Shown here piece by piece: positions 54,983-63,902 of a DNA stretch of 64,000 nt. The notes below the pieces were generated by a model, which ran no database searches, had not been told where the DNA came from, and was given only the letters and a program-made list of their open reading frames with translations. The stretch spans positions 558,001-622,000 of the forward strand of contig NZ_AP026800.1 of assembly GCF_033095945.1 (NCBI RefSeq), in the 5' to 3' direction. The translations under genes and the position numbers were made by a program. The number at the start of each line of letters is the position of its first letter. The first letter of the stretch is position 1. The stretch comes from Bombiscardovia apis. GTDB lineage: Bacteria; Actinomycetota; Actinomycetes; Actinomycetales; Bifidobacteriaceae.

Positions 54983-56956
54983 TCAGCTATCAGCTTGCGT
55001 GCCCTTGAGCCGAGTACTGCTCGAGGGGCCTTCTGTATTTGCACCGGGATGGTCGGGTTGAACCATCTCGGTTGGTGTCGACTCGGGCGAGGGGCCGCTC
55101 CTGCTGATAATTACGGTTTGTGCGTCAGTGTCAGCTCGGCTAGAGAACTGCTTGGCCTTGCCTTGATCGCTTTTCGCTGTGCTCTTGCTACGCTCGTTAG
55201 CGTCGTCTTCGGCTTCCTCAGGGGAGTCTTCGGAGTGATTGCGCTCAAATTGGGCGCTCGCTGCAAACAGATCCATACTGGAGTTCGACTCCTGCTCGGC
55301 GTCTGCTGGCGAATCTGAACCAGATGCGTCTTGTGTTTCTTTAACGCCAGGAGTGGCCGACCATGAGAACGATATGCTCTGAGCCTCGTCATCGCTATCA
55401 TTGCCTGACAGGCCCATTGGTGCAGGTTTAAGCGTTTCTGAATGGGCCAGGGAACTCTGGTGACTTTCCTGAGTTTGCTCTTGGGCCAAGTTGGTCATGC
55501 TCACTCGGTCAATGGCCATCGTTTCTGAAGTCTTGGGGACTACCTGTTCAATTTTCGCGCTTTCCTGACCAGCCTTGCTGTGCCGGCCTGGATTGCGAGG
55601 TGCATCCTCGTCAAACTCGACCTCTGGTGGTACGGATTGCCCCGAATCGCTCGTGTGGCTTGCGATCATGTCTGGCAGGGTTGGCGGGCGTACTGCCGCA
55701 TGCCTGCCCGTAGTGAGTCCGGCGGCTGGTTGTTCCTGATCCTTGCGGTAGGCCGGGCGCACCGCCGTTGCATCTTCCTCAACTTGTGCGGCGGCTGGTG
55801 CTGGGGCCGGAGCGGGTGGCTGACCAGCGTTTGCCTGCTGTTTTCGAGCAGCTTGTGCACGCTTGGCATCTTCTCGCAGCAGCACTCCTACGGTCACGGT
55901 AGTTGGACTGTCGTCGGGGATGACTGGCGGAGCGTCTTGCATAGAGCCTGTTTGGTTGGGCTTGGGTCGGTTGGCAGCAGCACCCGCTGAGGGGGCATAC
56001 GACTTAGGTACCCGGTCGTTGAGCTGCTGAGCTAAGCGCTCAACCTGAGCCTTGAAACGGATAATCTTTTCGTTATCGGCGTGCTCAAGAGCGAGCACAA
56101 AATCGCCTACCTGTTCCATTTGCAGCCAAAGATTCGCGCGCAACATAATCAAATCATCGAGCTGAGAGCCCATAATGCGTCCATAGGCAGCGATTACTGC
56201 ATCGCGTCCAGACTGGTCAAGTTTGGCAAAAATCCAAGCCAGATCGCGGGCAGGATCGTTGACTTGCATGTTCTGCCAGTTGTGTACTGCGCTCAAGCCC
56301 GAGCCGGTAAAGAGGAAATCGCCGTCTGCAAAACCGCCGTGCACCATGCGGGTATTAAACGACCACAGGCCTTCGGTGCGGATAATGCGAGACCAAGAAT
56401 CCGTAATTTCGCGGGGCACATGGCCTGTGTGTTTGAGATTGGCAATCCAAGACTTGAGTTGGTTCGCTATCTCCGTAGTTGAAAAAGCCGGATAGAATCG
56501 CTCGCGCAGCCCCCGAGGGTCTACCCGATGAATAGCGCCGATAGCTGTACCTACTGCCGAGCATTCTTCGTTGGTTAGCAGTTTCAAACTTTGTGCGTGA
56601 CCGGGGGTGTGGGTCATAATCGCCACAGCTACATCGCCAGTGGGTCCCTTGGGGTCAGTGCCGGGCTGATAACTTAATACTTGCTCTATGTGAAAACCGA
56701 GGGCAGCCATGCCCCGCACATCTTCTAAGGCCTCAGCAGCTTTAACTCGCTTACTCAGCCGCTTCTTACCTTTTGGAGTGCTTGTGGCCCAAACGTCGTA
56801 GAGACGCCCAGAAGCATTTTGCACGATGGCACAGTCGATTCCCATACCCTCGTCTTGTGCGCTGGCTTGGTCAGATGCTCGGGCGCCAGTGAAGTAGGCA
56901 TCTGGCATGGCCGCCGATGCCAAGGCGACGAGTGTAAGCTTTGTTCGTTCAGTCAC
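54983..56956 (-). CDS. APH-like pseudokinase with long disordered C-terminus
   Basis: This is a 657-residue protein. The N-terminal 330 residues resemble aminoglycoside/macrolide phosphotransferase-type kinases (IGAIHRVDP, MVHGGFADGDFLF, SAVHNWQNMQVNDPARDLAWIF). The key residues are changed: the catalytic HGDxxxxN loop reads HGGFADGD, and the metal-binding D of IDW reads HNW. It is therefore probably catalytically dead. About 320 C-terminal residues are Pro/Ala/Ser/Glu-rich and low in structure. The start is GTG at 56956, only one base after GGAGGG. The gene is divergent from the UvrD gene. Confidence 0.8.
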   Translation of the reverse strand: MTERTKLTLVALASAAMPDAYFTGARASDQASAQDEGMGIDCAIVQNASGRLYDVWATSTPKGKKRLSKRVKAAEALEDVRGMAALGFHIEQVLSYQPGTDPKGPTGDVAVAIMTHTPGHAQSLKLLTNEECSAVGTAIGAIHRVDPRGLRERFYPAFSTTEIANQLKSWIANLKHTGHVPREITDSWSRIIRTEGLWSFNTRMVHGGFADGDFLFTGSGLSAVHNWQNMQVNDPARDLAWIFAKLDQSGRDAVIAAYGRIMGSQLDDLIMLRANLWLQMEQVGDFVLALEHADNEKIIRFKAQVERLAQQLNDRVPKSYAPSAGAAANRPKPNQTGSMQDAPPVIPDDSPTTVTVGVLLREDAKRAQAARKQQANAGQPPAPAPAPAAAQVEEDATAVRPAYRKDQEQPAAGLTTGRHAAVRPPTLPDMIASHTSDSGQSVPPEVEFDEDAPRNPGRHSKAGQESAKIEQVVPKTSETMAIDRVSMTNLAQEQTQESHQSSLAHSETLKPAPMGLSGNDSDDEAQSISFSWSATPGVKETQDASGSDSPADAEQESNSSMDLFAASAQFERNHSEDSPEEAEDDANERSKSTAKSDQGKAKQFSSRADTDAQTVIISRSGPSPESTPTEMVQPDHPGANTEGPSSSTRLKGTQADS

Positions 56957-57083
56957 CCCTCCAGACTAATACAAGCGGTGCCTTAGTGGGAGCAACCCTT
57001 CAACTTGCCCACATATCCACCGCCTATGGCGAAAGTATCAGGAAACGAAAGCTGTCGGGTAGGAGCTTTGGCACAATGGAGGG

Positions 57084-58589
57084 GTGAGTAAGCAAGCGCA
57101 GGCAGAACAATTGCTCGAAGGGCTCGACCCTTCGCAGCTTCAGGCAGCCCAAGCTCTCGAAGGGCCGGTGCGCATTATTGCAGGTGCAGGAGCGGGTAAA
57201 ACGCGTACTATTACCCATCGTATTGCCTATGCTTGCGCCAATGATGCTTGGGATCCCGCTCGCACGTTAGCAGTGACCTTCTCGGTTAAAGCAGCGGGGG
57301 AGTTGCGCTCGCGGCTCAGTAGCCTAGGCGTGAGTGAACACGTCAATGCGGCCACCTTCCACTCGGCTGCCCTCCACCAACTGCGGCAGGCTTGGCCCGA
57401 TATTTCAGACTCGTATTTTCCGCAGGTAGTTCAAGACTTGCGCCCTTTTATGTCTCGCGCTTTCCAACGAATTACTAGCCAGAGCGAGCCCGAACCGCAA
57501 GATATGCGCACCTTGCTTGACGAGGTGGGCTGGGCCAAAGTTTCGCTTATAGCCCCAGACGATTACGCTCGTGTCTGTGCCGCAACGCACCGGGAGCCGC
57601 CTCTGGGCCTTGACCCCACGCGCATGGCCGACATTATGGAGTCCTTCGAATTGGAGAAGACCTACTACGGGGCTATGGATTTCAACGATATTTTGCTCAT
57701 GACTTGCCATGTTTTAGAGGAGTTTGACGAGGCAGCAAGCAGGATTCGCAACTCTCTAGGCTGGATTACCGTCGACGAGTACCAGGACGTTTCGCCCCTG
57801 CAACATAGGCTTTTAGACTTGTGGTTGGGACACAACCGCTCGGTGTGCGTAGTAGGAGACCCTGCGCAGACCATCTACTCCTTTGCGGGAGCCAGCTCCT
57901 ATTATTTACTGGACTTTGACCATGAATTTGCGCCGGTCAGTGCGGACATCGAACTCAACACCGACTACCGGTCAACCCCTCAAATCGTTGATTTTGCCAA
58001 CCGAATCCTGGCTGCTTCACCTGAGCGGGGAGACTACCTCAAGCTCAATTCTCAGAACGATTCTGGCCCGCGAGTGAACTTCATGCGCTACGAGAGCGAC
58101 GAGCAGGAAGCGCAAGGTGTAGTGCGCCGTATTGAGCGAATGATAGGCCGCGGGGCGCAACCGGGGGAGTGCGCAGTCTTAACCCGCATCAACGCCCAGC
58201 AGCAGTTGATATGCGCCAAACTTAAGGAAGCTGGTATCCATTACCGGGTGAGGACGGAAGCGGGCTGGCAGCGCTCAATGTCTACCGAGCAGCTATCCCA
58301 GCTCGATTCCAAGGAGTTGCTTGAGACACTGCGAGGGCAGGGGCCGGGCATGGTCACTATCTCAACCGTCCACGCCTCCAAGGGTTTGGAATTCGATCAC
58401 GTCTTTCTGGTGGGCTGCTCCGAAGGCTTAGTGCCCTTCGGCTCGCCGCAGTCTGGTCCTGCCTTAGAAGAAGAGCGCAGACTCATGTATGTAGCTGTTA
58501 CGCGAGCCGGGGAAACCCTTCATGTCTCCTTTGCTGACCGCAAGGATTCGGCAGGTGGGCCTCTGCGCTCGCCTTCGCGTTTTATTTAG
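57084..58589 (+). CDS. UvrD/PcrA-family DNA helicase (short, UvrD2-like)
   Basis: This is a 501-residue superfamily 1 helicase. Walker A is IIAGAGAGKTRTITHRI, motif II ITVDEYQDVSPLQ, motif III GDPAQTIYSFAGAS, motif IV LNTDYRSTPQIV, motif V TVHASKGLEFDHVFLVG and motif VI RLMYVAVTRAGETL. It is shorter than typical UvrD2 (about 700), with a reduced 2B region and no C-terminal HRDC domain. It is predicted to act in DNA repair. GTG at 57084 follows GGAGGG at very short spacing, like the divergent APH-like gene. Confidence 0.9.
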   Translation: MSKQAQAEQLLEGLDPSQLQAAQALEGPVRIIAGAGAGKTRTITHRIAYACANDAWDPARTLAVTFSVKAAGELRSRLSSLGVSEHVNAATFHSAALHQLRQAWPDISDSYFPQVVQDLRPFMSRAFQRITSQSEPEPQDMRTLLDEVGWAKVSLIAPDDYARVCAATHREPPLGLDPTRMADIMESFELEKTYYGAMDFNDILLMTCHVLEEFDEAASRIRNSLGWITVDEYQDVSPLQHRLLDLWLGHNRSVCVVGDPAQTIYSFAGASSYYLLDFDHEFAPVSADIELNTDYRSTPQIVDFANRILAASPERGDYLKLNSQNDSGPRVNFMRYESDEQEAQGVVRRIERMIGRGAQPGECAVLTRINAQQQLICAKLKEAGIHYRVRTEAGWQRSMSTEQLSQLDSKELLETLRGQGPGMVTISTVHASKGLEFDHVFLVGCSEGLVPFGSPQSGPALEEERRLMYVAVTRAGETLHVSFADRKDSAGGPLRSPSRFI

Positions 58590-58631
58590 TGCACGCAGTC
58601 CCAAGAGTTTCCCCTGATTTAGTGCAGTTGT

Positions 58632-60278
58632 TTAATCCTGTTTACTTTCCTCATCATTGTCTGCATCGTTGTCATCGCCATCCTCATCGTGGTGCTCAGC
58701 AGGCTTAGCGTCAGTAGAACCGCTGGTATTGCTTTCAGTCCCGTTATTGCCCTGTTTGCCATCTTCAGCAGCATCAGACTCAGGCGAATCTTGGTCGCTA
58801 TCGAGCAGTTTAGCTAATTCAGCATCCCAATCAATGCTGCTGCCAGTGCTGCCTGCAGCTCCAGACTCAGTTGCTTGGTTGTTTCCGCTTGCCTGAGAGA
58901 AGGTTGGCTGGCTGCTTCCCTGCAATGCTTGAGCGTCAATATCAGCAGCATCTTCGGAGTTTTCTTCCGGCAGGGCGGGCAGTAGGTCTGGGTGGCTCCA
59001 CATAGTATCGCGCTCGCTGGCAGAAGACTGGTTACTGATGTGCTCCCAAACCTCAGCTGCCTCGCGCAAACGCTTAGGGCGCAACTGCAGCCCCATAAGT
59101 GTTCCAAAGGTTCGTTCTGCCGGCCCGCCTACTGCTCGCTGGCGTCGCATCATCTCTCGGAGCTGTTCCAAATGGGGCAGGTAAGCCATGCCAGAGCGCC
59201 AGACCACGCAATCAACCCAGCCGTCTACCTGAGCCAGCAAGGTTTCCAAACTACGCATGGCCTCTTCCTGCTCGGGAGTGTCTTGTACACCGACCTTGCC
59301 GAGATTGATGGCACCGGCCATTGATTCAGGGTCCAAGCTCACTGCTTGGTCGATTTGGTCTTGCATAGCTTCCAAGTCAATGTTGACCCCACGCGCATAC
59401 TTGCCAATCAGTGCTTCAAAGCGGGGCATGAGCCAAGGCACTGCAGCATACAGACGGGCATGTGCGGCTTCGTTCAAGGCTAGGAAGTTCATCACTTCGC
59501 CCTCATCAATTTCTAGGGAGGTAGCGTATTCGCGGATATTTTGGGAAATTAACCCGCCGGCAGGATTGCTGAGTAGAGCGACTCCTTGATCGAAGGAACC
59601 GTGCACTTCGCTCGACATGTCGCCTGCTGCTTGCCCCAGTTGCATGGCGAAAGAAGTATTGCCCAGTAGACTAATCAGCGTTTTGGGATCTTTCAACCCC
59701 TCGGGCATAGGGATAGGAATCGGACCAGCAAACATGCCTGAAACTTCGCCTTCAGGCAGGTCTCCAAAGCGCGAGCCCAAGACTTCTAACAGTGCCTTGT
59801 TCATAGAGCTAGCCACTGGTGCCGCGAACTTGGCCCAAGAATCTAAGGTTCCGTCTACCCAAGAGGAGCGTGTGAGAGTCTGCGCTTGGCCTGGGGCTGG
59901 GTCGAAAGAGCAAACGGCATCCAGCCACAAATTCGCTTGACTCATAGCTTGGGTCACTTGCTCTGCTTGCGCCGCGCTCACCGTCGAGTCCGAATCTTTG
60001 GCCTGGACCCGCCCTTGGGCAATAGCTTTGGCGAGTTTGACGTTGATGGGGCCCTCTTCTACGCTCTGCTTCATGTCTCCGGGCGTGTTGAGTCCTCCGG
60101 CAGTGAAAGCGCTGAGCATGGCTTTCACCTCAGTTGGATTGGGCAACTGGCCGCCGTTTTGCGCCATAATCTGGCTGCGCACGCTCTCCGGTAGGGCGGA
60201 GAATTGGCTCCAAGCCATCTCGCCTTGGATGGGGCCGAAGCAATCAATCATCCACTGGTGGATTGCATTTTCGTCCAT
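58632..60278 (-). CDS. Zincin_2-like (DUF2342) putative metalloprotease family protein
   Basis: This is a 548-residue protein of the actinobacterial putative-hydrolase family: FGPIQGEMAWSQFSALPESVR, MFAGPIPIPMPEGLKDPKTL, VALLSNPAGGLISQNIREYA and FLALNEAAHARLYAAVPWLM. The place of the zinc motif HExxH reads NEAAH, so the first His is Asn and catalysis is doubtful. The last 140 residues are acidic, Gly/Ser/Asp-rich and probably disordered. The start follows GAGGACGGAAACAGC. It is convergent with the UvrD gene. Confidence 0.8.
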   Translation of the reverse strand: MDENAIHQWMIDCFGPIQGEMAWSQFSALPESVRSQIMAQNGGQLPNPTEVKAMLSAFTAGGLNTPGDMKQSVEEGPINVKLAKAIAQGRVQAKDSDSTVSAAQAEQVTQAMSQANLWLDAVCSFDPAPGQAQTLTRSSWVDGTLDSWAKFAAPVASSMNKALLEVLGSRFGDLPEGEVSGMFAGPIPIPMPEGLKDPKTLISLLGNTSFAMQLGQAAGDMSSEVHGSFDQGVALLSNPAGGLISQNIREYATSLEIDEGEVMNFLALNEAAHARLYAAVPWLMPRFEALIGKYARGVNIDLEAMQDQIDQAVSLDPESMAGAINLGKVGVQDTPEQEEAMRSLETLLAQVDGWVDCVVWRSGMAYLPHLEQLREMMRRQRAVGGPAERTFGTLMGLQLRPKRLREAAEVWEHISNQSSASERDTMWSHPDLLPALPEENSEDAADIDAQALQGSSQPTFSQASGNNQATESGAAGSTGSSIDWDAELAKLLDSDQDSPESDAAEDGKQGNNGTESNTSGSTDAKPAEHHDEDGDDNDADNDEESKQD

Positions 60279-60396
60279 GCTGTTTCCGTCCTCTTGTTCG
60301 TTGCTGGCCTAGCTGCTCATGAGCTTTGGGCTTTGTAATACCAAATGCCAAACTTATGCGTGTGTGCGCTGGCGAAATTATCGCTATCTCCATAAT

Positions 60397-61344
60397 ATGG
60401 GAGCTATGGCAGATTTGCACCCAAAAGACGCTTCGTACGCGGCAAGCGCACAAAAGACCGGTTCACCAGGGCCTGTATTAATAAACCGAGAACATGCTTC
60501 TAAGCTGGTTGGGCGGCAGAGTCGGGGCTCCAAACGAGGATTCAGCAAACGTTCAATAGCTATGTTTGTAGTGGCCGTTTTGACCTTCGTGGTGCTCGCT
60601 GCTCCCAGCCCTTACGTAGTGGAAACTCCTGGCCCAACTCAAGATGTGCTGGGCAGTTCCAACGGTAAGCAAGTCATCGCCATAAGTGGGACTCAGGTCT
60701 ACGAGACTAAGAATGGCGGCAAACTGCTCTTGACCACTGTCAATGCTGCTGGCATTCCTGGAGCGCCAGTTTCGGGTTTGGAGACGCTCATAAACTGGGT
60801 CAATCCCCACGCAACTGTATTGCCCAAGGAGGTTATTTTTCCACCGGGGCAGTCTCGCGAGCAATACCTTGAGGACAATAAGAAAGACATGACTGGCTCT
60901 CAGGATTCTGCTACGACTCAGGCGCTCAAGTTCCTCGAAGGCAAAGGCACGGATACTTCCGGTATCAAAGTAAATATGCACGTAGACGATATTGGCGGCC
61001 CTTCAGCAGGTTTGATGTATGCCTTAGGCACCATCGACAAGCTCACCGAGCAAGACGAGACCGGCGGCCAAGTTATAGCAGGCACTGGCACGATGGAGGA
61101 GGGGGGAAAAGTAGGCAGAATCGGTGGTATTCAGCTCAAGATGCTGGGCGCCAAGCGAGACGGAGCCACTTGGTTCCTGGCCCCCGCCGGCAACTGCGGA
61201 GAGGTAGTAGGACACGTCCCCGAAGGCCTACGCGACGTAAGAGTAACCACTTTAAGTGACGCCTACGAAGCCCTCACTAAAATCTCCCAAAACGAAGCCG
61301 ATACTCTCCCACATTGCACCGCATCGAAAACCACAACAGAATAA
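60397..61344 (+). CDS. YlbL/Lon-like S16-type protease without PDZ domain
   Basis: This is a membrane-anchored serine protease of about 315 residues. One N-terminal helix (AMFVVAVLTFVVLAA) is followed by a segment typical of YlbL proteins (VETPGPTQDVLG, MTGSQDSATTQALKFL). The S16 catalytic domain has Ser in DDIGGPSAGLMYALGTID and Lys in GRIGGIQLKMLGAKRDGATWFLAP. In most relatives a PDZ domain lies between the MTxSQ segment and the catalytic domain. Here only about 15 residues separate them, so PDZ appears to be missing. ATGs at 60397 and 60406 are both possible starts, with weak ribosome-binding sites. Confidence 0.87.
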   Translation: MGAMADLHPKDASYAASAQKTGSPGPVLINREHASKLVGRQSRGSKRGFSKRSIAMFVVAVLTFVVLAAPSPYVVETPGPTQDVLGSSNGKQVIAISGTQVYETKNGGKLLLTTVNAAGIPGAPVSGLETLINWVNPHATVLPKEVIFPPGQSREQYLEDNKKDMTGSQDSATTQALKFLEGKGTDTSGIKVNMHVDDIGGPSAGLMYALGTIDKLTEQDETGGQVIAGTGTMEEGGKVGRIGGIQLKMLGAKRDGATWFLAPAGNCGEVVGHVPEGLRDVRVTTLSDAYEALTKISQNEADTLPHCTASKTTTE

Positions 61345-61486
61345 GATAAGCACCTACTTGTGTAAGAGTGAACACCGATATTCGACGGGTGCGTATCGCA
61401 TTCTTGTGACAGCAAATTAGTGAAGTAGGTTACCTAATTTAGGATTCGGCTTGCGGCTGTCCTTGGTGGGTTGCTATGCTGAGAGC

Positions 61487-61909
61487 GTGGCTGAAATAAC
61501 AACCAAGAGAGCAGACGAGTTCGACTTCCATTCCGGATCTATTGTTCAAGAATGGCTTTGGGATGACGATGTCGACGACAGCATTCGCCAGCAGATTGAA
61601 GATCTGACTGGTGAGGAGCTGGTAGACGAAGACTACGACGCACAGGTGGATGGGGTAATCATCTGGTGGCGTGATGGGGATGAAGAAGACGATTTGGCAG
61701 ATACCATCGTCGATGCTTCCACTTCACTAGAAGACGATACGCCGGTGTGGATTTTAACTCCTAAACCGGGGCGCCTTGGCGCGCCAGGCCCTAGTACTTT
61801 GCCCAATGCGGCGAAGACTGCTGGTATGAACGCGGCAACTCCCTTAACGGTGAATGCTGACTGGAATGCTATGCGCTTGCGGGCTTTTGGCAAGGGTAAG
61901 CAAGCCTAA
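61487..61909 (+). CDS. DUF3052 family protein
   Basis: This is a 140-residue acidic protein of the DUF3052 family: SGSIVQEWLWDDDVDDSIR, EELVDEDYDAQVDGVIIWWRDGDEEDDL, PVWILTPKPGRLG and VNADWNAMRLRAF. It is conserved in Actinobacteria, with unknown function. GTG at 61487 gives the family N-terminus; the open frame reaches 61451. A strong terminator follows. Confidence 0.88.
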   Translation: MAEITTKRADEFDFHSGSIVQEWLWDDDVDDSIRQQIEDLTGEELVDEDYDAQVDGVIIWWRDGDEEDDLADTIVDASTSLEDDTPVWILTPKPGRLGAPGPSTLPNAAKTAGMNAATPLTVNADWNAMRLRAFGKGKQA

Positions 61910-61982
61910 TTGCGGTTTTTACTGGTGTAAGCACCGAGCGTACTTCAGCTAGGGCAAGTTTGTACACCGTTGAAAATGTTAT

Positions 61983-62020
61983 AAGAGGAACGTCTGCTGA
62001 GCGGGCGTTCCTCTTTTTTT
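61983..62020 (+). terminator. Rho-independent terminator after DUF3052
   Basis: AAGAGGAACG (61983-61992) pairs with CGTTCCTCTT (62006-62015) and runs into seven or more T. Confidence 0.92.
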
Positions 62021-62152
62021 AATAAGTTTTCGAGCGTGTTGCATGCCACTATTGCCACTATGGTTTTCTTAAACTATTGAAGCTCTACACAATAGTAGGG
62101 TAGGGGATGATCAATACAGTGGGAAAATGGTGTTGCGTATCGGGATTCAATG

Positions 62153-62226
62153 TGGGCGATGAGGGATTCGAACCCCCGACATCCACCGTGTAAAGGTGGC
62201 GCTCTAACCAGCTGAGCTAATCGCCC
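62153..62226 (-). tRNA. tRNA-Val (anticodon TAC)
   Basis: This is a 74-nt cloverleaf: acceptor GGGCGAT/ATCGCCC, anticodon stem CCACC/GGTGG around loop TTTACAC (anticodon TAC), T-arm with GTTCGAATC, and discriminator A. Confidence 0.96.
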
Positions 62227-62402
62227 TCGTCTGTACAGTTTAGCAAAACGTGTGAAAAACACATGTTACGCAGTGCAGCACAAGCACAGAATACTATAGT
62301 AGCTTGTCATCAGGATATTTGGCGCGCCGTCTGCGTGCTCACGTAAGCTAGGGGCAGAGAGAAGTTTCTGACCGCAAGACAAGGCAGGAGGTCGGTGTCC
62401 CG

Positions 62403-63860
62403 ATGGCACATGAGCCTGAATCCAATCGGAACGACGCGATGATTGCGCGTGCGGGCAAGCGTAAGTGGGGTTACGATACTCGGCAGGTAGACGCCTTCCT
62501 TGCTCGTGCCCACAAGCTGTATGAGAGCGAAGTTCCTAAGCTCACTCAGCAAGACATTGGCAATATCTCCTTCGACCTGCGCAAGAATGGTTATATCATT
62601 CCGCAGGTTGACGCTGCCCTGTCTCGGCTCAGTAGGGCTGTTTCTGACCGCCGCACCTCTTGGCAAATCACCCAATATGGTCGCCAACAGTGGCTCACCA
62701 ACGCTGTAGCTTTGCAACAGAAGTTAGCAGTACATGCAATGAGAGCTGATCGTGAGCGCTTTGCTCCTGGCCGCGACGGCGATCCTTCATACGACCGCAA
62801 GCAAGTGGATCGTCTGGTTGACCAAGTGGTTGCTAAAAGTGCAAGCCAGCTAGGTCTCGAAAATACCGGTGCTTATAGCGATGATAATTTGGCTGACATT
62901 ACTGCCGATCGTGTTTCCAATGTAATCTTCACCCAGCGTAAGGGTAAACACGGTTATGACGAGCGTCAGGTGGACTATTACCTGGTCCGTGCCATTGAGC
63001 TTTTGCAACAGTTGGAATCTTATGTACGGTTGGGTATTGGCGACAATCTGAGCGGTGCCAAGAGTGCTGCTAAGTCTAGCCAGGCTGCCCAATCGGCTCC
63101 AGCTTCTGACGACACAGTCTCAGCTTTTGGGACGCGTCAGGAAGAACTCGTTCCAAGCAAGTCCGTACCTTCTCGTGCTAAGACGCGGGCTGCTGAGCCG
63201 GTTGCGAGTATTGCTCCTGTGCCTGTGGAGCCTACCGTAGAAGATGCTTCCCATTTAGAACAACCAGTAGATGCTGAAGATGATGGTCAGTTTGATCAAT
63301 TACATCAGGCTGAGCAGGCCATTTTTGACGGTGCTGATGCTGCGCAGGTACCTCAATTGGACGCTCCTCTTGCTGAGGAAAAAGTGGCGAGTCCAGTGCC
63401 GGATCCTCAAACGGTGCCAGGCCGTAAGCAGCCTGCTACTCGTGCTGCGGATTCACTAAGAAAGGCTCCTGCTGCTCGCGTTCGGACCGCTGCTCCCGCT
63501 GCTCCGGTTGATCAGAACAGCTCCTCGCTCGCAGCATTGGCGAAGACTCCGGCCCAGCCACAAGCTGCGGATGATGTGCCAGCTGTTGGTCCTGCAAAAC
63601 GCCCCTCGCGCCACGCTGCTACCGCTGCTCCTCTAGAGGAAACGTCTCAGTTCAATCCGCTCACTGATTGGGATGATGACACTGGTTCCGGCCAGACTCC
63701 GTCTCATTCTTCTACTTCTGTTATAAGTGAGCCTGAACCTGAGCCTAGCCCAGAAGAGTCTCTCTTTTCGGTGAAGCTGCCTCAGGTCAATGTAGATATT
63801 CCAAGCCTAGGCTTCCCCTCCTTATCTGAAGAAGACATACTGGACGAGACCCGTAGGTAG
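62403..63860 (+). CDS. DivIVA-domain repeat protein
   Basis: This is a 485-residue protein. It carries four copies of the short DivIVA-type motif GYxxxxVDxxL: residues 24-33 (GYDTRQVDAFL), 64-73 (GYIIPQVDAAL), 130-139 (SYDRKQVDRLV) and 185-194 (GYDERQVDYYL). Single DivIVA domains bind curved membranes at poles and septa. The multi-copy form matches the DivIVA-repeat family known from a few Actinobacteria. Beyond residue 215 the chain is Ala/Pro/Glu-rich and probably disordered. A role in cell-envelope growth or division is inferred. The start follows GGCAGGAGGTCGG. Confidence 0.88.
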   Translation: MAHEPESNRNDAMIARAGKRKWGYDTRQVDAFLARAHKLYESEVPKLTQQDIGNISFDLRKNGYIIPQVDAALSRLSRAVSDRRTSWQITQYGRQQWLTNAVALQQKLAVHAMRADRERFAPGRDGDPSYDRKQVDRLVDQVVAKSASQLGLENTGAYSDDNLADITADRVSNVIFTQRKGKHGYDERQVDYYLVRAIELLQQLESYVRLGIGDNLSGAKSAAKSSQAAQSAPASDDTVSAFGTRQEELVPSKSVPSRAKTRAAEPVASIAPVPVEPTVEDASHLEQPVDAEDDGQFDQLHQAEQAIFDGADAAQVPQLDAPLAEEKVASPVPDPQTVPGRKQPATRAADSLRKAPAARVRTAAPAAPVDQNSSSLAALAKTPAQPQAADDVPAVGPAKRPSRHAATAAPLEETSQFNPLTDWDDDTGSGQTPSHSSTSVISEPEPEPSPEESLFSVKLPQVNVDIPSLGFPSLSEEDILDETRR

Positions 63861-63902
63861 GTAAGGCATGGCTGGCTTCGCTCTTCGGCACTGTCAGATA
63901 GA

